Shown: piece after piece, positions 8,416 to 16,656 of the stretch
Numbering within the stretch: the first letter of the stretch is position 1
How the letters are laid out: every line of letters begins with the position of its first letter
From: Jannaschia seohaensis
Lineage (GTDB): Bacteria > Pseudomonadota > Alphaproteobacteria > Rhodobacterales > Rhodobacteraceae
NCBI RefSeq assembly: GCF_900116765.1
Contig: NZ_UETC01000004.1
Location: 124,001 to 188,000, forward strand
Reading direction: 5' to 3'
Length of the DNA: 64,000 bases
Program-made: the position numbers and the translations under genes
Notes under the pieces: generated by a model
What the model was told of the DNA's origin: nothing
Seen by the model: only the letters and a program-made list of their open reading frames with translations
The model's database searches: none

Positions 8416-9300
8416 TCATTGCTCCACTGTCTCGAAGGCCCGCGCCGTCAGGCCCTTCTGGATTTCGTAGATCGTCTTGCCGATGGGCGGGGCGGGCAGG
8501 GGGATGCGCACCGGGATGTCCGCGAGCCGGGGCTGGCGCGACCTGCCGCAGAGCATCCGGCTGTCGTAATCCTCCAGCGTCGAGAACTTCGTCATCGAGC
8601 CCATGATCGGCCAGGCATCGGCGGCCATCATCTCGTAGAACAGAATGCGACGCGCCCGGGTCGAGCGGTTCACCGCCGAGCCGTGGACGATCCGCCCATG
8701 GTGGATCGAGATCGACCCCGCCGGCCCCATCAGCGGCACCGCGTCGGCCATGTCGTAGCCGTCGCGCGCGAGGTCCATCGCTCCCACGAAATGCCCGTTC
8801 GCGTGGTGGTCGTGGATCGGCCCCCGGTGCGAGCCTGGAAAGACCATCAGCGGCCCGTTCTCCATCCCCATGTCGTCGAGCAGCACGCCCACCGCCAGCA
8901 CGTCGTCGTTGGTGTGCGGGTAGAAGGCGAAATCCTGGTGCCACTCGACGGCGGCCCCGTGCCCGGCCTCCTTCATGTTGAGCTTGGTCGTGTGCAGCCG
9001 CAGGTCCGGCCCGATCAGGTCGCGCACCGGCGCCAGGATCGTGTCGGAGCGCATCAGGTCGGCCATCACCTGCGAATGGGTATGCGGCAGCTTGATCCGC
9101 CGCACGCGCGGCGCGTCCGGGCGGTGGCTGTCCTCCAGGTCCAGCTCGTCGGTGCCCTCGGTCAGCCCGCGCGCCTTGGCGGTATAGCGATCGACCTCGG
9201 CATGGAGCGCGGTCAGCTCCGCGGGCGAGAGACGGCTTTCGAGCACGAGGTATCCATCCGTCTCGAAGGCGTCTTTCTGGGCCTGGGTCAGAACGTCCAT
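8416..9300 (-). CDS. phytanoyl-CoA dioxygenase (PhyH) family oxygenase, first copy
   Basis: A 294-residue protein of the Fe(II)/2-oxoglutarate PhyH family. The metal triad is visible as WHQDFAFYPH (His and Asp) plus a distal histidine in IHHGRIVHGSAVN, followed by an arginine region (RARRILFYEM) suited to 2-oxoglutarate binding. GMENGPLMVFPGSHRG is a typical family segment. The family hydroxylates small molecules including ectoine, phosphonates and CoA esters; a substrate cannot be assigned. It sits between the shikimate-dehydrogenase-like and beta-hydroxyacid dehydrogenase genes with gaps of only a few bases. Confidence 0.88.
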   Translation of the reverse strand: MDVLTQAQKDAFETDGYLVLESRLSPAELTALHAEVDRYTAKARGLTEGTDELDLEDSHRPDAPRVRRIKLPHTHSQVMADLMRSDTILAPVRDLIGPDLRLHTTKLNMKEAGHGAAVEWHQDFAFYPHTNDDVLAVGVLLDDMGMENGPLMVFPGSHRGPIHDHHANGHFVGAMDLARDGYDMADAVPLMGPAGSISIHHGRIVHGSAVNRSTRARRILFYEMMAADAWPIMGSMTKFSTLEDYDSRMLCGRSRQPRLADIPVRIPLPAPPIGKTIYEIQKGLTARAFETVEQ

Positions 9301-9304
9301 GGGG

Positions 9305-10201
9305 TTACTCCGGTTTCAGCGCGTCGAGCTTTGGCAGGGTGGTCGCCGGGTCCGGTCGGATGCCGGTATAGGCGGCGAAGCTCGCCATGGCCATGTAGCG
9401 GAACAGGTCGAAGCCAGTCATGACGGCAAGCCCGGCGGCGCGCGCGGTCCGCAGGAACGGGGTCTCGGTCGGCGTGTAGACCGCGTCGAACGCCCAGGAC
9501 TGGCCGCCGATCCAGTCCGCCGGGAAGGCGCTGCCGGTATCGGGCGCCATGCCGCGCGGCGTGCAGTTGACGAGGCCGTCGGCGGCGCGGGTCACCGCCT
9601 GCGCCGCGTCGGCGGCGACCGCGCGCGCGCCCGTCCGTGCGGCGAGCTCGGTGGCTGCGTCCGGGTTTAGATCCCAGACGGAGACCTCCGTGGCGCCCAG
9701 GGTGATCAGCGCGGGCACGATCGCCCGGGCGACGCCGCCCGCGCCTGCGACGGCGACACGACCGGGAGGGCGTTCGAGGATCGCGGGCCAGGCGGCGAGA
9801 AAGCCCGCATGGTCGGTGTTATGCCCCGTCACGGGGTGGAAGGTCAGCGTGTTGGACGCGCCGAGACCTTGCGCCTCGGGAACCATGGCCGCGCCGGCCC
9901 AGGCGGCGGCATGGGTCTTCCACGGATGGGTGACGGTGACGCCGGTCCAGCCCTCGGCCATCAGCCGCGCGACGGTCGCGTCGAAATCGAAGGAGGGATC
10001 GTCGGCCGTGTCGATCGGCGTGAACTCCAGACGGCCGCCATGGTCCTCGGCCATGATCGCCAGCGCCAGGGCCAGGCGGGAGCGGCCGATATTCTCGCCG
10101 ATCAGACCGCAGCGCAGGGGGGTGAGGGCAGAGGGGGGCTCTGCCCCCCGCGCCTCTGGCGCCCCCCCGGAGTATTTCTGGCCAGAAGAAGGGGCGGTCA
10201 T
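9305..10201 (-). CDS. shikimate/quinate dehydrogenase-like enzyme with a repeat-derived N-terminus
   Basis: A 298-residue AroE-family protein. Visible motifs are CGLIGENIGRS (the usual beginning), VTVTHPWKTHAAA with the catalytic lysine, ASNTLTF, GHNTDHAGF with the catalytic aspartate, and the nucleotide-binding GAGGVARAI. The ATG at 10201 overlaps the stop of the upstream gene (ATGA). The first 30 or so codons are copy 2 of a GC-hairpin repeat, so the protein gains a non-family leader (starting MTAPSSGQKYSGG) before the normal start near LRCGLIGEN. I see no ATG after the repeat. Context in a catabolic operon suggests a sugar-acid or cyclitol substrate rather than aromatic amino acid synthesis; that is inference. 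Confidence 0.85.
   Translation of the reverse strand: MTAPSSGQKYSGGAPEARGAEPPSALTPLRCGLIGENIGRSRLALALAIMAEDHGGRLEFTPIDTADDPSFDFDATVARLMAEGWTGVTVTHPWKTHAAAWAGAAMVPEAQGLGASNTLTFHPVTGHNTDHAGFLAAWPAILERPPGRVAVAGAGGVARAIVPALITLGATEVSVWDLNPDAATELAARTGARAVAADAAQAVTRAADGLVNCTPRGMAPDTGSAFPADWIGGQSWAFDAVYTPTETPFLRTARAAGLAVMTGFDLFRYMAMASFAAYTGIRPDPATTLPKLDALKPE
10131..10190. repeat. GC-hairpin intergenic repeat, copy 2, inside a coding region
   Basis: The reverse orientation of the 5966 element: GGGGGGCTCTGCCCCCC, then GCGCCTCTGGCGC, then GGAGTATTTCTGGCCAGAAG. It falls just inside the 5' end of the aroE-like gene and is read in frame as codons 5-24. Confidence 0.8.
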
Positions 10202-11181
10202 TGCGCTGTCTCTTCGATGCGGAGAATGACCTCCAGGGTGCGGCGGGCAGAGGCGGCATCGACCAGCGGGAGGGCGCGGCCCGCGATCACGTTTGCGAAA
10301 TGCTCCAACTGGCGGATCAGGGGGACGCCGTCCTCCACCTCCGTCTCGGCGGACGTCGGCGCCTCGCTCCAATCGGCGGCCCCGGACCAGAGGCGCAGGC
10401 TGGGGAACTCCACCGCCCCGGCCGTGCCCGCGATGCGCAGGCAGTCTTGCCCGCTGGGCGGGATATGCGGATTCTCCCCGGTCCCGGCCTCGAAACTCCA
10501 GGGGGAGGCGGTCGTGTCCGCGTAGGTCAGCGTCGCTGTCACCCCGCTCTCGAAGCGCAGGACGGCGCCGCCCGACTCGGGCCGCGCGGCACCGCGCACC
10601 GCGTTGGAGGCGAGGCCCACGACCGCCGTCACCTCGCCAAAGAGCCAGCGCAGCAGGTCCACGTCATGGATCAGGTTCTGCTTGATCGGCGCCCCGTCCA
10701 TCCCGGCCCGCCACTCCACGTCGAAATAGGCGTCCGGCTTCTTCATCAGCCAGAGCAGCGAGGCCGCGACCGGCTGGCCCAGGATACCGGAGGCGACGAT
10801 CTTTTTCAGCTTGGCCACGCGGGGGTGATGGCGGCGGTGATGGCCGACCAGGATGTGACGCCCGGCGGCGCGCGCGGCCTCGATCATGCTGTCGGCCGCC
10901 GCGAGCGTATCGGCGACGGGTTTCTCGACCAGCACGTGCCAGCCGCGCTGGACGGCGGCGATGGACAGGGGCGCGTGGCTGGCGGTGGGCGTGGCGAGAA
11001 CGATGCCGTCGGCTGCGACATCGACCTCGTCGATGGTGGCGAAGCCGGGCGCGGTGGGATGGGCGCGGCGCGCCGGATCGGGGTCGACGATTCCCGCCAG
11101 GGTCAGGGCGGGATGCGCCTCGATATGGGCGAGGTGGCGCGCGCCGATCAGCCCCGTTCCGGCGAGCAGGAGGCGGGTCAT
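10198..11181 (-). CDS. Gfo/Idh/MocA-family oxidoreductase
   Basis: A 327-residue NAD(P)-dependent enzyme. The N-terminal Rossmann domain starts LLLAGTGLIGARHLAHIEAHP, and the family's EKP motif appears as VEKPVADTL. The C-terminal alpha/beta domain has GHHRRHHPRV and HDVDLLRWLFGEV, where histidine and aspartate are normally catalytic. These enzymes oxidise or reduce sugars, inositols and their acids. It starts 274 bases after the UxaA-type gene and is coupled to the aroE-like gene through ATGA. Substrate unknown. Confidence 0.9.
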   Translation of the reverse strand: MTRLLLAGTGLIGARHLAHIEAHPALTLAGIVDPDPARRAHPTAPGFATIDEVDVAADGIVLATPTASHAPLSIAAVQRGWHVLVEKPVADTLAAADSMIEAARAAGRHILVGHHRRHHPRVAKLKKIVASGILGQPVAASLLWLMKKPDAYFDVEWRAGMDGAPIKQNLIHDVDLLRWLFGEVTAVVGLASNAVRGAARPESGGAVLRFESGVTATLTYADTTASPWSFEAGTGENPHIPPSGQDCLRIAGTAGAVEFPSLRLWSGAADWSEAPTSAETEVEDGVPLIRQLEHFANVIAGRALPLVDAASARRTLEVILRIEETAQ

Positions 11182-11455
11182 TGCCCCCTCCGGAGCAGGT
11201 CACGCGGCCGGCGCGCCGGTCCTCGGGCCCAGTCGGCTTCGCCCCGTCGCCGATGCGGTCCTTTCCCGGTGACCGCGCGCCCGTGCGCCCCGGCGCTCCC
11301 CCGCCGAAGGCGATAGGGACCGGCGCCGCAACTCGATACGTCCTCGCCGGGGGCGTCCCCCGCCAGCGGGAAGGGATCGGTCCCCCGGTCGAGCGGACCT
11401 CCGTGCACTACCACGCCCGAGCCGTTTCGGGATGTCGCCGCACCGTCCCGATGGC

Positions 11456-12958
11456 TCACATCACGGCCCCGATCTGCCACGGCACGAATTCGTAATCGCC
11501 CAGGCCCTGCGCCTCGGACTTGGTCGCCTCGCCCGAGGCCACGCGTAGGAACATCTCGTAGATCTCGCGGCCCTTGCTCTCGACCGTGGACTCGCCCGAC
11601 AGGATATCGCCCGCGTTGACGTCCATGTCCTCCGGCATGCGGGTGAAGAGGGCGGTGTTGGTCGCCACCTTGATCGTCGGCGCGGGCTTCGAGCCGAAGG
11701 CGGAGCCGCGCCCCGTGGTGAAGCAGACGAGATTGCATCCGCCCGCGATCTGCCCCGTGACCGAGGCGGGGTCATAGCCGGGGCTGTCCATGAAGGTGAA
11801 GCCCTTGGCCCGCACCGGCTCCGCGTACTTGTAGACCCCAGTGAGCGGCGTCGTGCCCCCTTTGGCGGCGGCCCCCAGCGACTTCTCCAGGATGGTCGTC
11901 AGCCCGCCCTTCTTGTTGCCGGGCGAGGGATTGTTGTCCATCGAGCCCTTGTTGCGCGCGGTGTAATCCTCCCACCACTCGATCAGCCCGACCAGCCGGT
12001 CGCCCACGGCGCGGTCGGCGGCACGGCGGGTGAGCAGGTGTTCGGCGCCGTAGATCTCGGGCGTCTCGGCCAGCACCCCGGTCCCGCCCTGCGCCACCAG
12101 CAGGTCGCAGGCATAGCCCAGCGCCGGGTTCGCGGTGACGCCGGACCACGCATCCGAGCCGCCGCATTGCAGCGCCACCGTTAGTTCGGAGGCGGGGCAG
12201 GGGGTGCGGGTCGCCTCGTTGGCGATTGGCAGCATCGCGCGGATCTTTTCGACTCCCTTCTCGACGGTCCGGCGCAGGCCCGCGACGTTCTGGATGTTCA
12301 TCACCTGGAAGGTCGGGCCCTGCTCCAGCCCATAGGCCTCCAGCAGCCAGTCGATCTGGTTCATCTCGCAGCCGAGGCCCACCATTAGCACGGCGGCATG
12401 GTTCGGGTGGCGCGCATAGCCCCACATAACGCGCTGCAACGCCTCGAACCCGTCCCCGTCCCCGGCCATGCCGCAGCCGGTCCCGTGGACATAGGCGACG
12501 ACGCCATCGACATTCGGATAGGCGGCCAGTTCCTCCGGGCCGAAGCTGTCGGCGATACGCCGCGCGGCCGTGGCCGAGCAGTTCACGGAGGTGACCACGG
12601 CGATGTAGTTGCGCGTCCCCACCGCGCCGTTCGCGCGCCGGTAGCCCTGGAACGTGTCGCCGGTCGCCGGCGTCACGGGGCGCAGGTCGGTGCCGAACTC
12701 GTAATCGTGCTCGGTGGCGCGGAAGGCGAGGTTGTGGGTGTGGACATGCGCCCCGGGCGCGATGTCCTCGGAGGCATAGCCGATGATCTGCCCGAACTTG
12801 CGGACGGGCGCGCCCTTGGCCACGGCGCGCGTCGCGATCTTGTGGCCGGACGGGATCAGCGCAGTGGTGCGCACCCCCTCAACATCAATCCCGGCCTCCA
12901 GGGCGCGGGTGGCGACGACGACGTCGTCTTCGGCGGAAAGGCGGATGGTGAGGCTCAT
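11456..12958 (-). CDS. UxaA-family altronate/galactarate dehydratase
   Basis: A 500-residue protein carrying both the small N-terminal SAF-like domain (about residues 1-100) and the large UxaA domain in one chain. Family signatures include GYRRANGAVGTRNYIAVV, HGTGCGM, GLGCEMNQ, LQCGGSDAWSGVTANPALG and NLVCFTTGRGSAFG. The enzymes dehydrate sugar acids such as altronate or galactarate to 2-keto-3-deoxy acids and need iron. I choose the ATG at 12958 because the protein begins there in family fashion (MSLTIRLSAEDDVVVA) and it lies 4 bases after the PhyH stop; the frame is open further upstream but overlaps that gene. It is probably one of two sugar-acid dehydratases in this locus, with the IlvD-type enzyme. 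Confidence 0.92.
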   Translation of the reverse strand: MSLTIRLSAEDDVVVATRALEAGIDVEGVRTTALIPSGHKIATRAVAKGAPVRKFGQIIGYASEDIAPGAHVHTHNLAFRATEHDYEFGTDLRPVTPATGDTFQGYRRANGAVGTRNYIAVVTSVNCSATAARRIADSFGPEELAAYPNVDGVVAYVHGTGCGMAGDGDGFEALQRVMWGYARHPNHAAVLMVGLGCEMNQIDWLLEAYGLEQGPTFQVMNIQNVAGLRRTVEKGVEKIRAMLPIANEATRTPCPASELTVALQCGGSDAWSGVTANPALGYACDLLVAQGGTGVLAETPEIYGAEHLLTRRAADRAVGDRLVGLIEWWEDYTARNKGSMDNNPSPGNKKGGLTTILEKSLGAAAKGGTTPLTGVYKYAEPVRAKGFTFMDSPGYDPASVTGQIAGGCNLVCFTTGRGSAFGSKPAPTIKVATNTALFTRMPEDMDVNAGDILSGESTVESKGREIYEMFLRVASGEATKSEAQGLGDYEFVPWQIGAVM

Positions 12959-12962
12959 GGGG

Positions 12963-13874
12963 TCACGCGCAATTGGGGCTGTCAGAGGTCCAGCGGTGGA
13001 TCGGGATGTGCGGAACTTGCGCGCAGGCGGCGCGGGCGTCCAGCCACATCTCGCGCACCGCGCGCCAGTCGGGGGCTGGGCCGGGACGGACGGGGAAGCT
13101 CGGGAAATGGGCGCGGCCCGTGGGCTGGCCCGTGTGCTGGTAGCGCAGGTCGAAGGACCAGCGGAAGCCGTCGGTGCGGTTGTCGAGCGCCGCATGGGGC
13201 ACCATCGGGTGCAGCAGCACGACGCCGCCCGCGCGCACCGGCAGCGGCTCGGCGCGGGCCGGAGTCAGGTAGCCGGACGGGATCGCGGTCTGATCCAGCG
13301 GGCAATGGGGCAGCATCGCCTGCGGGCCATCGAAGGGCTGGGCGATCAGGCAACCATTCTCGGGCGTCGCGTCGGTCATGGCGACCCAGACGGTGACGAT
13401 GTCGGTTGCGTCGGCCTCGGCATGGGCGACGGCGCGGTCCTGATGCCAGGCGGTGACGGTGGTATGGACGGGCGCGTCCGCGGCCACCGTCTCGGAGGGC
13501 GGCTTGATCCGCAGGTGCTGGATCGGGTTCGATGTGATCCGGGGGCCGACGATGGCCTCCGCGAGATCGAGCAGGGCCTCGTTGCAGATCAGGTCGTGGA
13601 CGGCGGGACCGTAATGGAACGGCGTGTCCGCTTCGATGCGCGAGCCGGGCAGGGTGATGTCCAGCGGTTGGAACCAGTCATGGCCGGCCAGATGCACCGC
13701 GCGCAGCGTCTCCAGGAAATTGCCGCGCCAGCCCAGGCCCAGCCCCTCGGCCATCTCCCGGATCAGCGCGGCATATTCCGATTCGACCGCGTCCCTGACC
13801 ACCGCCGGGACGATGTCTTCCACCACCAGGCATCCCCGGCGGTGGAACTCCTCGATCTGGGTCGCGCTCAACAT
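12963..13874 (-). CDS. phytanoyl-CoA dioxygenase (PhyH) family oxygenase, second copy
   Basis: A 303-residue PhyH-family protein. AWHQDRAVAHAEADATDIV holds the His-x-Asp metal pair, and HPMVPHAALDNRTDGFRWS gives the distal histidine and a candidate 2-oxoglutarate arginine. It differs clearly from the first copy at 8416-9300, so it is not a recent duplicate. It lies between the TRAP large permease and the UxaA dehydratase and is almost certainly co-transcribed with them. A palindrome lies just upstream. Substrate unknown; by context it could hydroxylate or oxidatively open a transported compound before the dehydratase step. Confidence 0.85.
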   Translation of the reverse strand: MLSATQIEEFHRRGCLVVEDIVPAVVRDAVESEYAALIREMAEGLGLGWRGNFLETLRAVHLAGHDWFQPLDITLPGSRIEADTPFHYGPAVHDLICNEALLDLAEAIVGPRITSNPIQHLRIKPPSETVAADAPVHTTVTAWHQDRAVAHAEADATDIVTVWVAMTDATPENGCLIAQPFDGPQAMLPHCPLDQTAIPSGYLTPARAEPLPVRAGGVVLLHPMVPHAALDNRTDGFRWSFDLRYQHTGQPTGRAHFPSFPVRPGPAPDWRAVREMWLDARAACAQVPHIPIHRWTSDSPNCA

Positions 13875-13888
13875 CGGCGTCTCCGTAG

Positions 13889-13910
13889 GGTGGGCATCAC
13901 CATGCCCACC
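13889..13910. repeat. palindrome between TRAP permease and PhyH genes
   Basis: A perfect 8-bp inverted repeat (GGTGGGCA, 6-base loop, TGCCCACC) within gtagggtgggcatcacc. It lies in the 40-base gap of the leftward operon. It could stabilise or attenuate the transcript, or be a REP-like unit; the 22439 element shares its GTAGGG(C/T)GGG start. Confidence 0.55.
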
Positions 13911-13914
13911 ACCC

Positions 13915-15672
13915 CTAATCCAGCAGGATTTCCACGATGGGCGGCCAGATCAGCAGCACCGAGAGCGCGAGCAACTGGATGCAGATGAACGGCAGGAAGC
14001 CCCGGAAGATGTCCGTCAGGGAGATATGCGGCGGGCAGACCGACTTCAGATAGAAGGCGGCGGGACCGAAGGGCGGGCTGAGGAAGCTCACCTGCATGTT
14101 CATACAGAAGAGCACCCCGAACCAGACCGCGAGGTTCTTCGGCTCGACATGGCCCAGCAGTCCGATCTCCTCGATGGGAAGGCGCTGCACGATGGGCAGG
14201 AAGACCGGGATGATCAGCAGCACGATCCCGACCCAGTCCATGAAGGCGCCCATGAACAGCAGGATCAGCATCATCACCAGCAAGATGCCCATCGTGGGCA
14301 GGTCGGCGGAGGTGATGAGGTTGGCCACATAGGTCGGCCCGCCGGCGATCGTGTAGGCGCCGGCCAGCGCCGTCGCGCCGATGGTCACCCAGATGATCGT
14401 GCCGGTCGATTTCAGCGTCCGCATCAGCGAATCCCAGACCAGCTCGACCGAGGCCTCGCCGCGGAAGACCGAGATCACGAAGACCGCGACCACGCCCATC
14501 CCCGCGGCCTCGGTGATGCCCGAGATGCCGCCATAGATCGACCCCATGACGACCCCGATCACGACGATGGGCGCGACGAGGCCCTTGCCCATGTTCCACC
14601 CGGTCTTGGCCCGGTGCGGCTTGAACAGGAAGAAGATGAGCGCCAGGGCCACGGCGGCGACGGCGCCGAGGACATAGACGTGATGCGGCTGGCCCAGGGC
14701 GATCGGGTCCACGTTCTCGATCACGACGTTCTGGCCCGTCACCGTGAAGAACAGCGCCCGGAGGAACAGCGCGGTCGCAAAGCCGGCCACGAGAATGGTC
14801 AGGAACGCCCCGAAGAGCAGCGCCTTCTCCCGACCTTGGGGCTGCGCGTGCAAATCCGCCAGTTCGGCTTCGGCTGCGGCCAGCTCGGCCTGCGCCTTTT
14901 CGACCTCCGCCGGACCGCCCTGCGGCGCGGCTTTCAACTGCGCGATGGTTTGTTCCGCGCGCGCCTTTCGCGCCGACAGGCTGTCCTGGGGCAGGGGGGC
15001 GAGGGCTGGGTTCATCTGCGTGCGGATGATGATGTAGATGATGATGAACGAGGCCAGCATGAAGCCCGGCACGAAGGCCGCCGTGAACAGCGCCTTGATC
15101 GAGGTCTCGGTGATCAGGCCGAAGATGATCAGGACGATCGAGGGCGGGATCATCGTGCCCAGCGAGCCACTCGCGCAGATCGTGCCGATGGCGAGGTTTT
15201 GATCATAGCCTAGGCGCAGCATCTGCGGCAGCGCGATGAGGCCCAGCAGGACGACCTCGCCGCCGATGATGCCGGACATGGCCGCCATGATGACCGCCAT
15301 GATCGAAGTGACGATGGCGATCCCGCCCCGCGTCCGGTTCAGCCAGACATTGAGCGAGGAATACATGTCCTTGGCGATGCCGGAGCGCTCAAGCAGGGCC
15401 GCCATGAAGATGAAGAGCGGGATCGAGATCAGGACGTAATCGGTGAGCAGGCCGTATATGCGCTGCGCCAGGATGTTCAGCGGGCCCGAGCCGAAGCGCC
15501 CGGTCAGGATTCCTTCGCCGAATTCCCATGGCGCGGTCAGCAACGCCGGCTCGAACCGCATCACCAGCACCAGGACCGCGAGGATGGCCGAGGCCATGCC
15601 CAGCGGCATCCCGATGGCCAGCAACAGCATGAGGCCTATCAACAGGACCAGCGAGATCGTTCCGACGTCCAT
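13915..15672 (-). CDS. TRAP transporter large permease (DctM type), with a large insertion
   Basis: A 585-residue membrane protein, well above the roughly 430 residues usual for DctM. Family motifs include IGMPLGMASAI near the start, SGSLGTMIPPSIVLIIFG at 169-185, GGISGITEAAGMG, and the C-terminal LSPPFGPAAFYLK. Between about residues 222 and 360 there is an inserted block: an alanine/glutamate-rich helical stretch (KAQAELAAAEAELADLHAQ) followed by two further hydrophobic segments. TRAP large permeases use a sodium gradient to import carboxylates. It forms one operon with the small permease and binding protein upstream. Confidence 0.93.
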   Translation of the reverse strand: MDVGTISLVLLIGLMLLLAIGMPLGMASAILAVLVLVMRFEPALLTAPWEFGEGILTGRFGSGPLNILAQRIYGLLTDYVLISIPLFIFMAALLERSGIAKDMYSSLNVWLNRTRGGIAIVTSIMAVIMAAMSGIIGGEVVLLGLIALPQMLRLGYDQNLAIGTICASGSLGTMIPPSIVLIIFGLITETSIKALFTAAFVPGFMLASFIIIYIIIRTQMNPALAPLPQDSLSARKARAEQTIAQLKAAPQGGPAEVEKAQAELAAAEAELADLHAQPQGREKALLFGAFLTILVAGFATALFLRALFFTVTGQNVVIENVDPIALGQPHHVYVLGAVAAVALALIFFLFKPHRAKTGWNMGKGLVAPIVVIGVVMGSIYGGISGITEAAGMGVVAVFVISVFRGEASVELVWDSLMRTLKSTGTIIWVTIGATALAGAYTIAGGPTYVANLITSADLPTMGILLVMMLILLFMGAFMDWVGIVLLIIPVFLPIVQRLPIEEIGLLGHVEPKNLAVWFGVLFCMNMQVSFLSPPFGPAAFYLKSVCPPHISLTDIFRGFLPFICIQLLALSVLLIWPPIVEILLD

Positions 15673-15705
15673 TATGTCCCCCCTTTGTCGCCTGTCCGGC
15701 GCTCT

Positions 15706-16554
15706 TTAGTTTTCGCCGACCTGGCGGCGCAGCCGCTCCAGCTCGTCCTGGTCGATATCGTCGGCGGCCGTGTGGATCACGGGCTCGGCGTTCCAATCCC
15801 GGATCAGGTTCGCGACGGCCTGGATCGCGACGAGGATCACGATGAACAGAAGCATCGGTTTGAGCGTCGCCGGGATCGGCGGATCGAACGCGGTGCCGAA
15901 GGTTTCCCAGCGCAGGAACTTGTCCCGCGCCTCGCCCCAGCCGCCGTAGAAAAGCGCGAAGGCGAACACCACGATCAGCAGGGTGGAGAAGGTGTCGCAG
16001 CACCGCTGAAGCCAGCGCGGCATCACGTCATAGAGCAGGAAAATGCGGATATGGCTCCGCTGCTGCATCGAATAGAGCCCGGCGAGCATGAAGATGAAAC
16101 CGGCAAGCCAGAGCGACATCTCGTTGGCCCAAAGCGTCGGGCGCTCGAACACGTAGCGAAGCACGACCTCGTAGACCATGACCGTGACCAGCACGACAAT
16201 CAGCAGCATGGTCACCCGCCCGACGAAGACCGAGACCCGGTCGAAGAGCCCCCAATCCTCCCATTCGGAGGGGGCGCGGCGCACCGTCTTGACGCCGAGC
16301 ACCAGGAACAGGATGGATCCCGCGACCGCCACCCAGTCCAGCACCATGATCTCGCCGTATCTGCGGGCGAGCGCATCGACGGCGGGGCCGGCTTCCCGGA
16401 AGACCATCAGGAAGGCAGGCATGTTCCAGACGACCCAGGCGAAGCAGGCTGTGAAGGCCATCGGAAAGACGACCTCAAGCGCTCCGGGCTTGTAGACCTC
16501 GGGGGCGTCGCCGGTCGTCTCGACCGGGGTGGGGGATGTGCGCTTACTGGACAT
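15706..16554 (-). CDS. TRAP transporter small permease (DctQ type), extended
   Basis: A 282-residue protein; DctQ proteins are usually 160-200. The conserved core (about residues 115-250) has the typical order of four helices, with RYVFERPTLWANEMSLWLAGFIFMLAG as the recognisable segment. About 110 extra residues with two more hydrophobic segments precede it, and the C-terminus is acidic. I choose ATG 16554 because GGGAG stands about 8 bases upstream and the extra in-frame residues before it are arginine-rich noise. It works with the adjacent large permease and binding protein. Confidence 0.88.
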   Translation of the reverse strand: MSSKRTSPTPVETTGDAPEVYKPGALEVVFPMAFTACFAWVVWNMPAFLMVFREAGPAVDALARRYGEIMVLDWVAVAGSILFLVLGVKTVRRAPSEWEDWGLFDRVSVFVGRVTMLLIVVLVTVMVYEVVLRYVFERPTLWANEMSLWLAGFIFMLAGLYSMQQRSHIRIFLLYDVMPRWLQRCCDTFSTLLIVVFAFALFYGGWGEARDKFLRWETFGTAFDPPIPATLKPMLLFIVILVAIQAVANLIRDWNAEPVIHTAADDIDQDELERLRRQVGEN

Positions 16555-16656
16555 AGGGGCGGCTCCCTTTCGGATCGCGCGGCCGCGCGAACAATACCCG
16601 CGCGTCTTCCGCGCGGGCAAAGGCGCGGCCCCGGGGGCCGCGCGGTGTGCCTCAAC

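Noticed and set aside
11182-11455. Gap after the UxaA gene as a possible riboswitch or small gene
   Set aside because: No convincing paired structure with conserved elements and no frame with a ribosome site.
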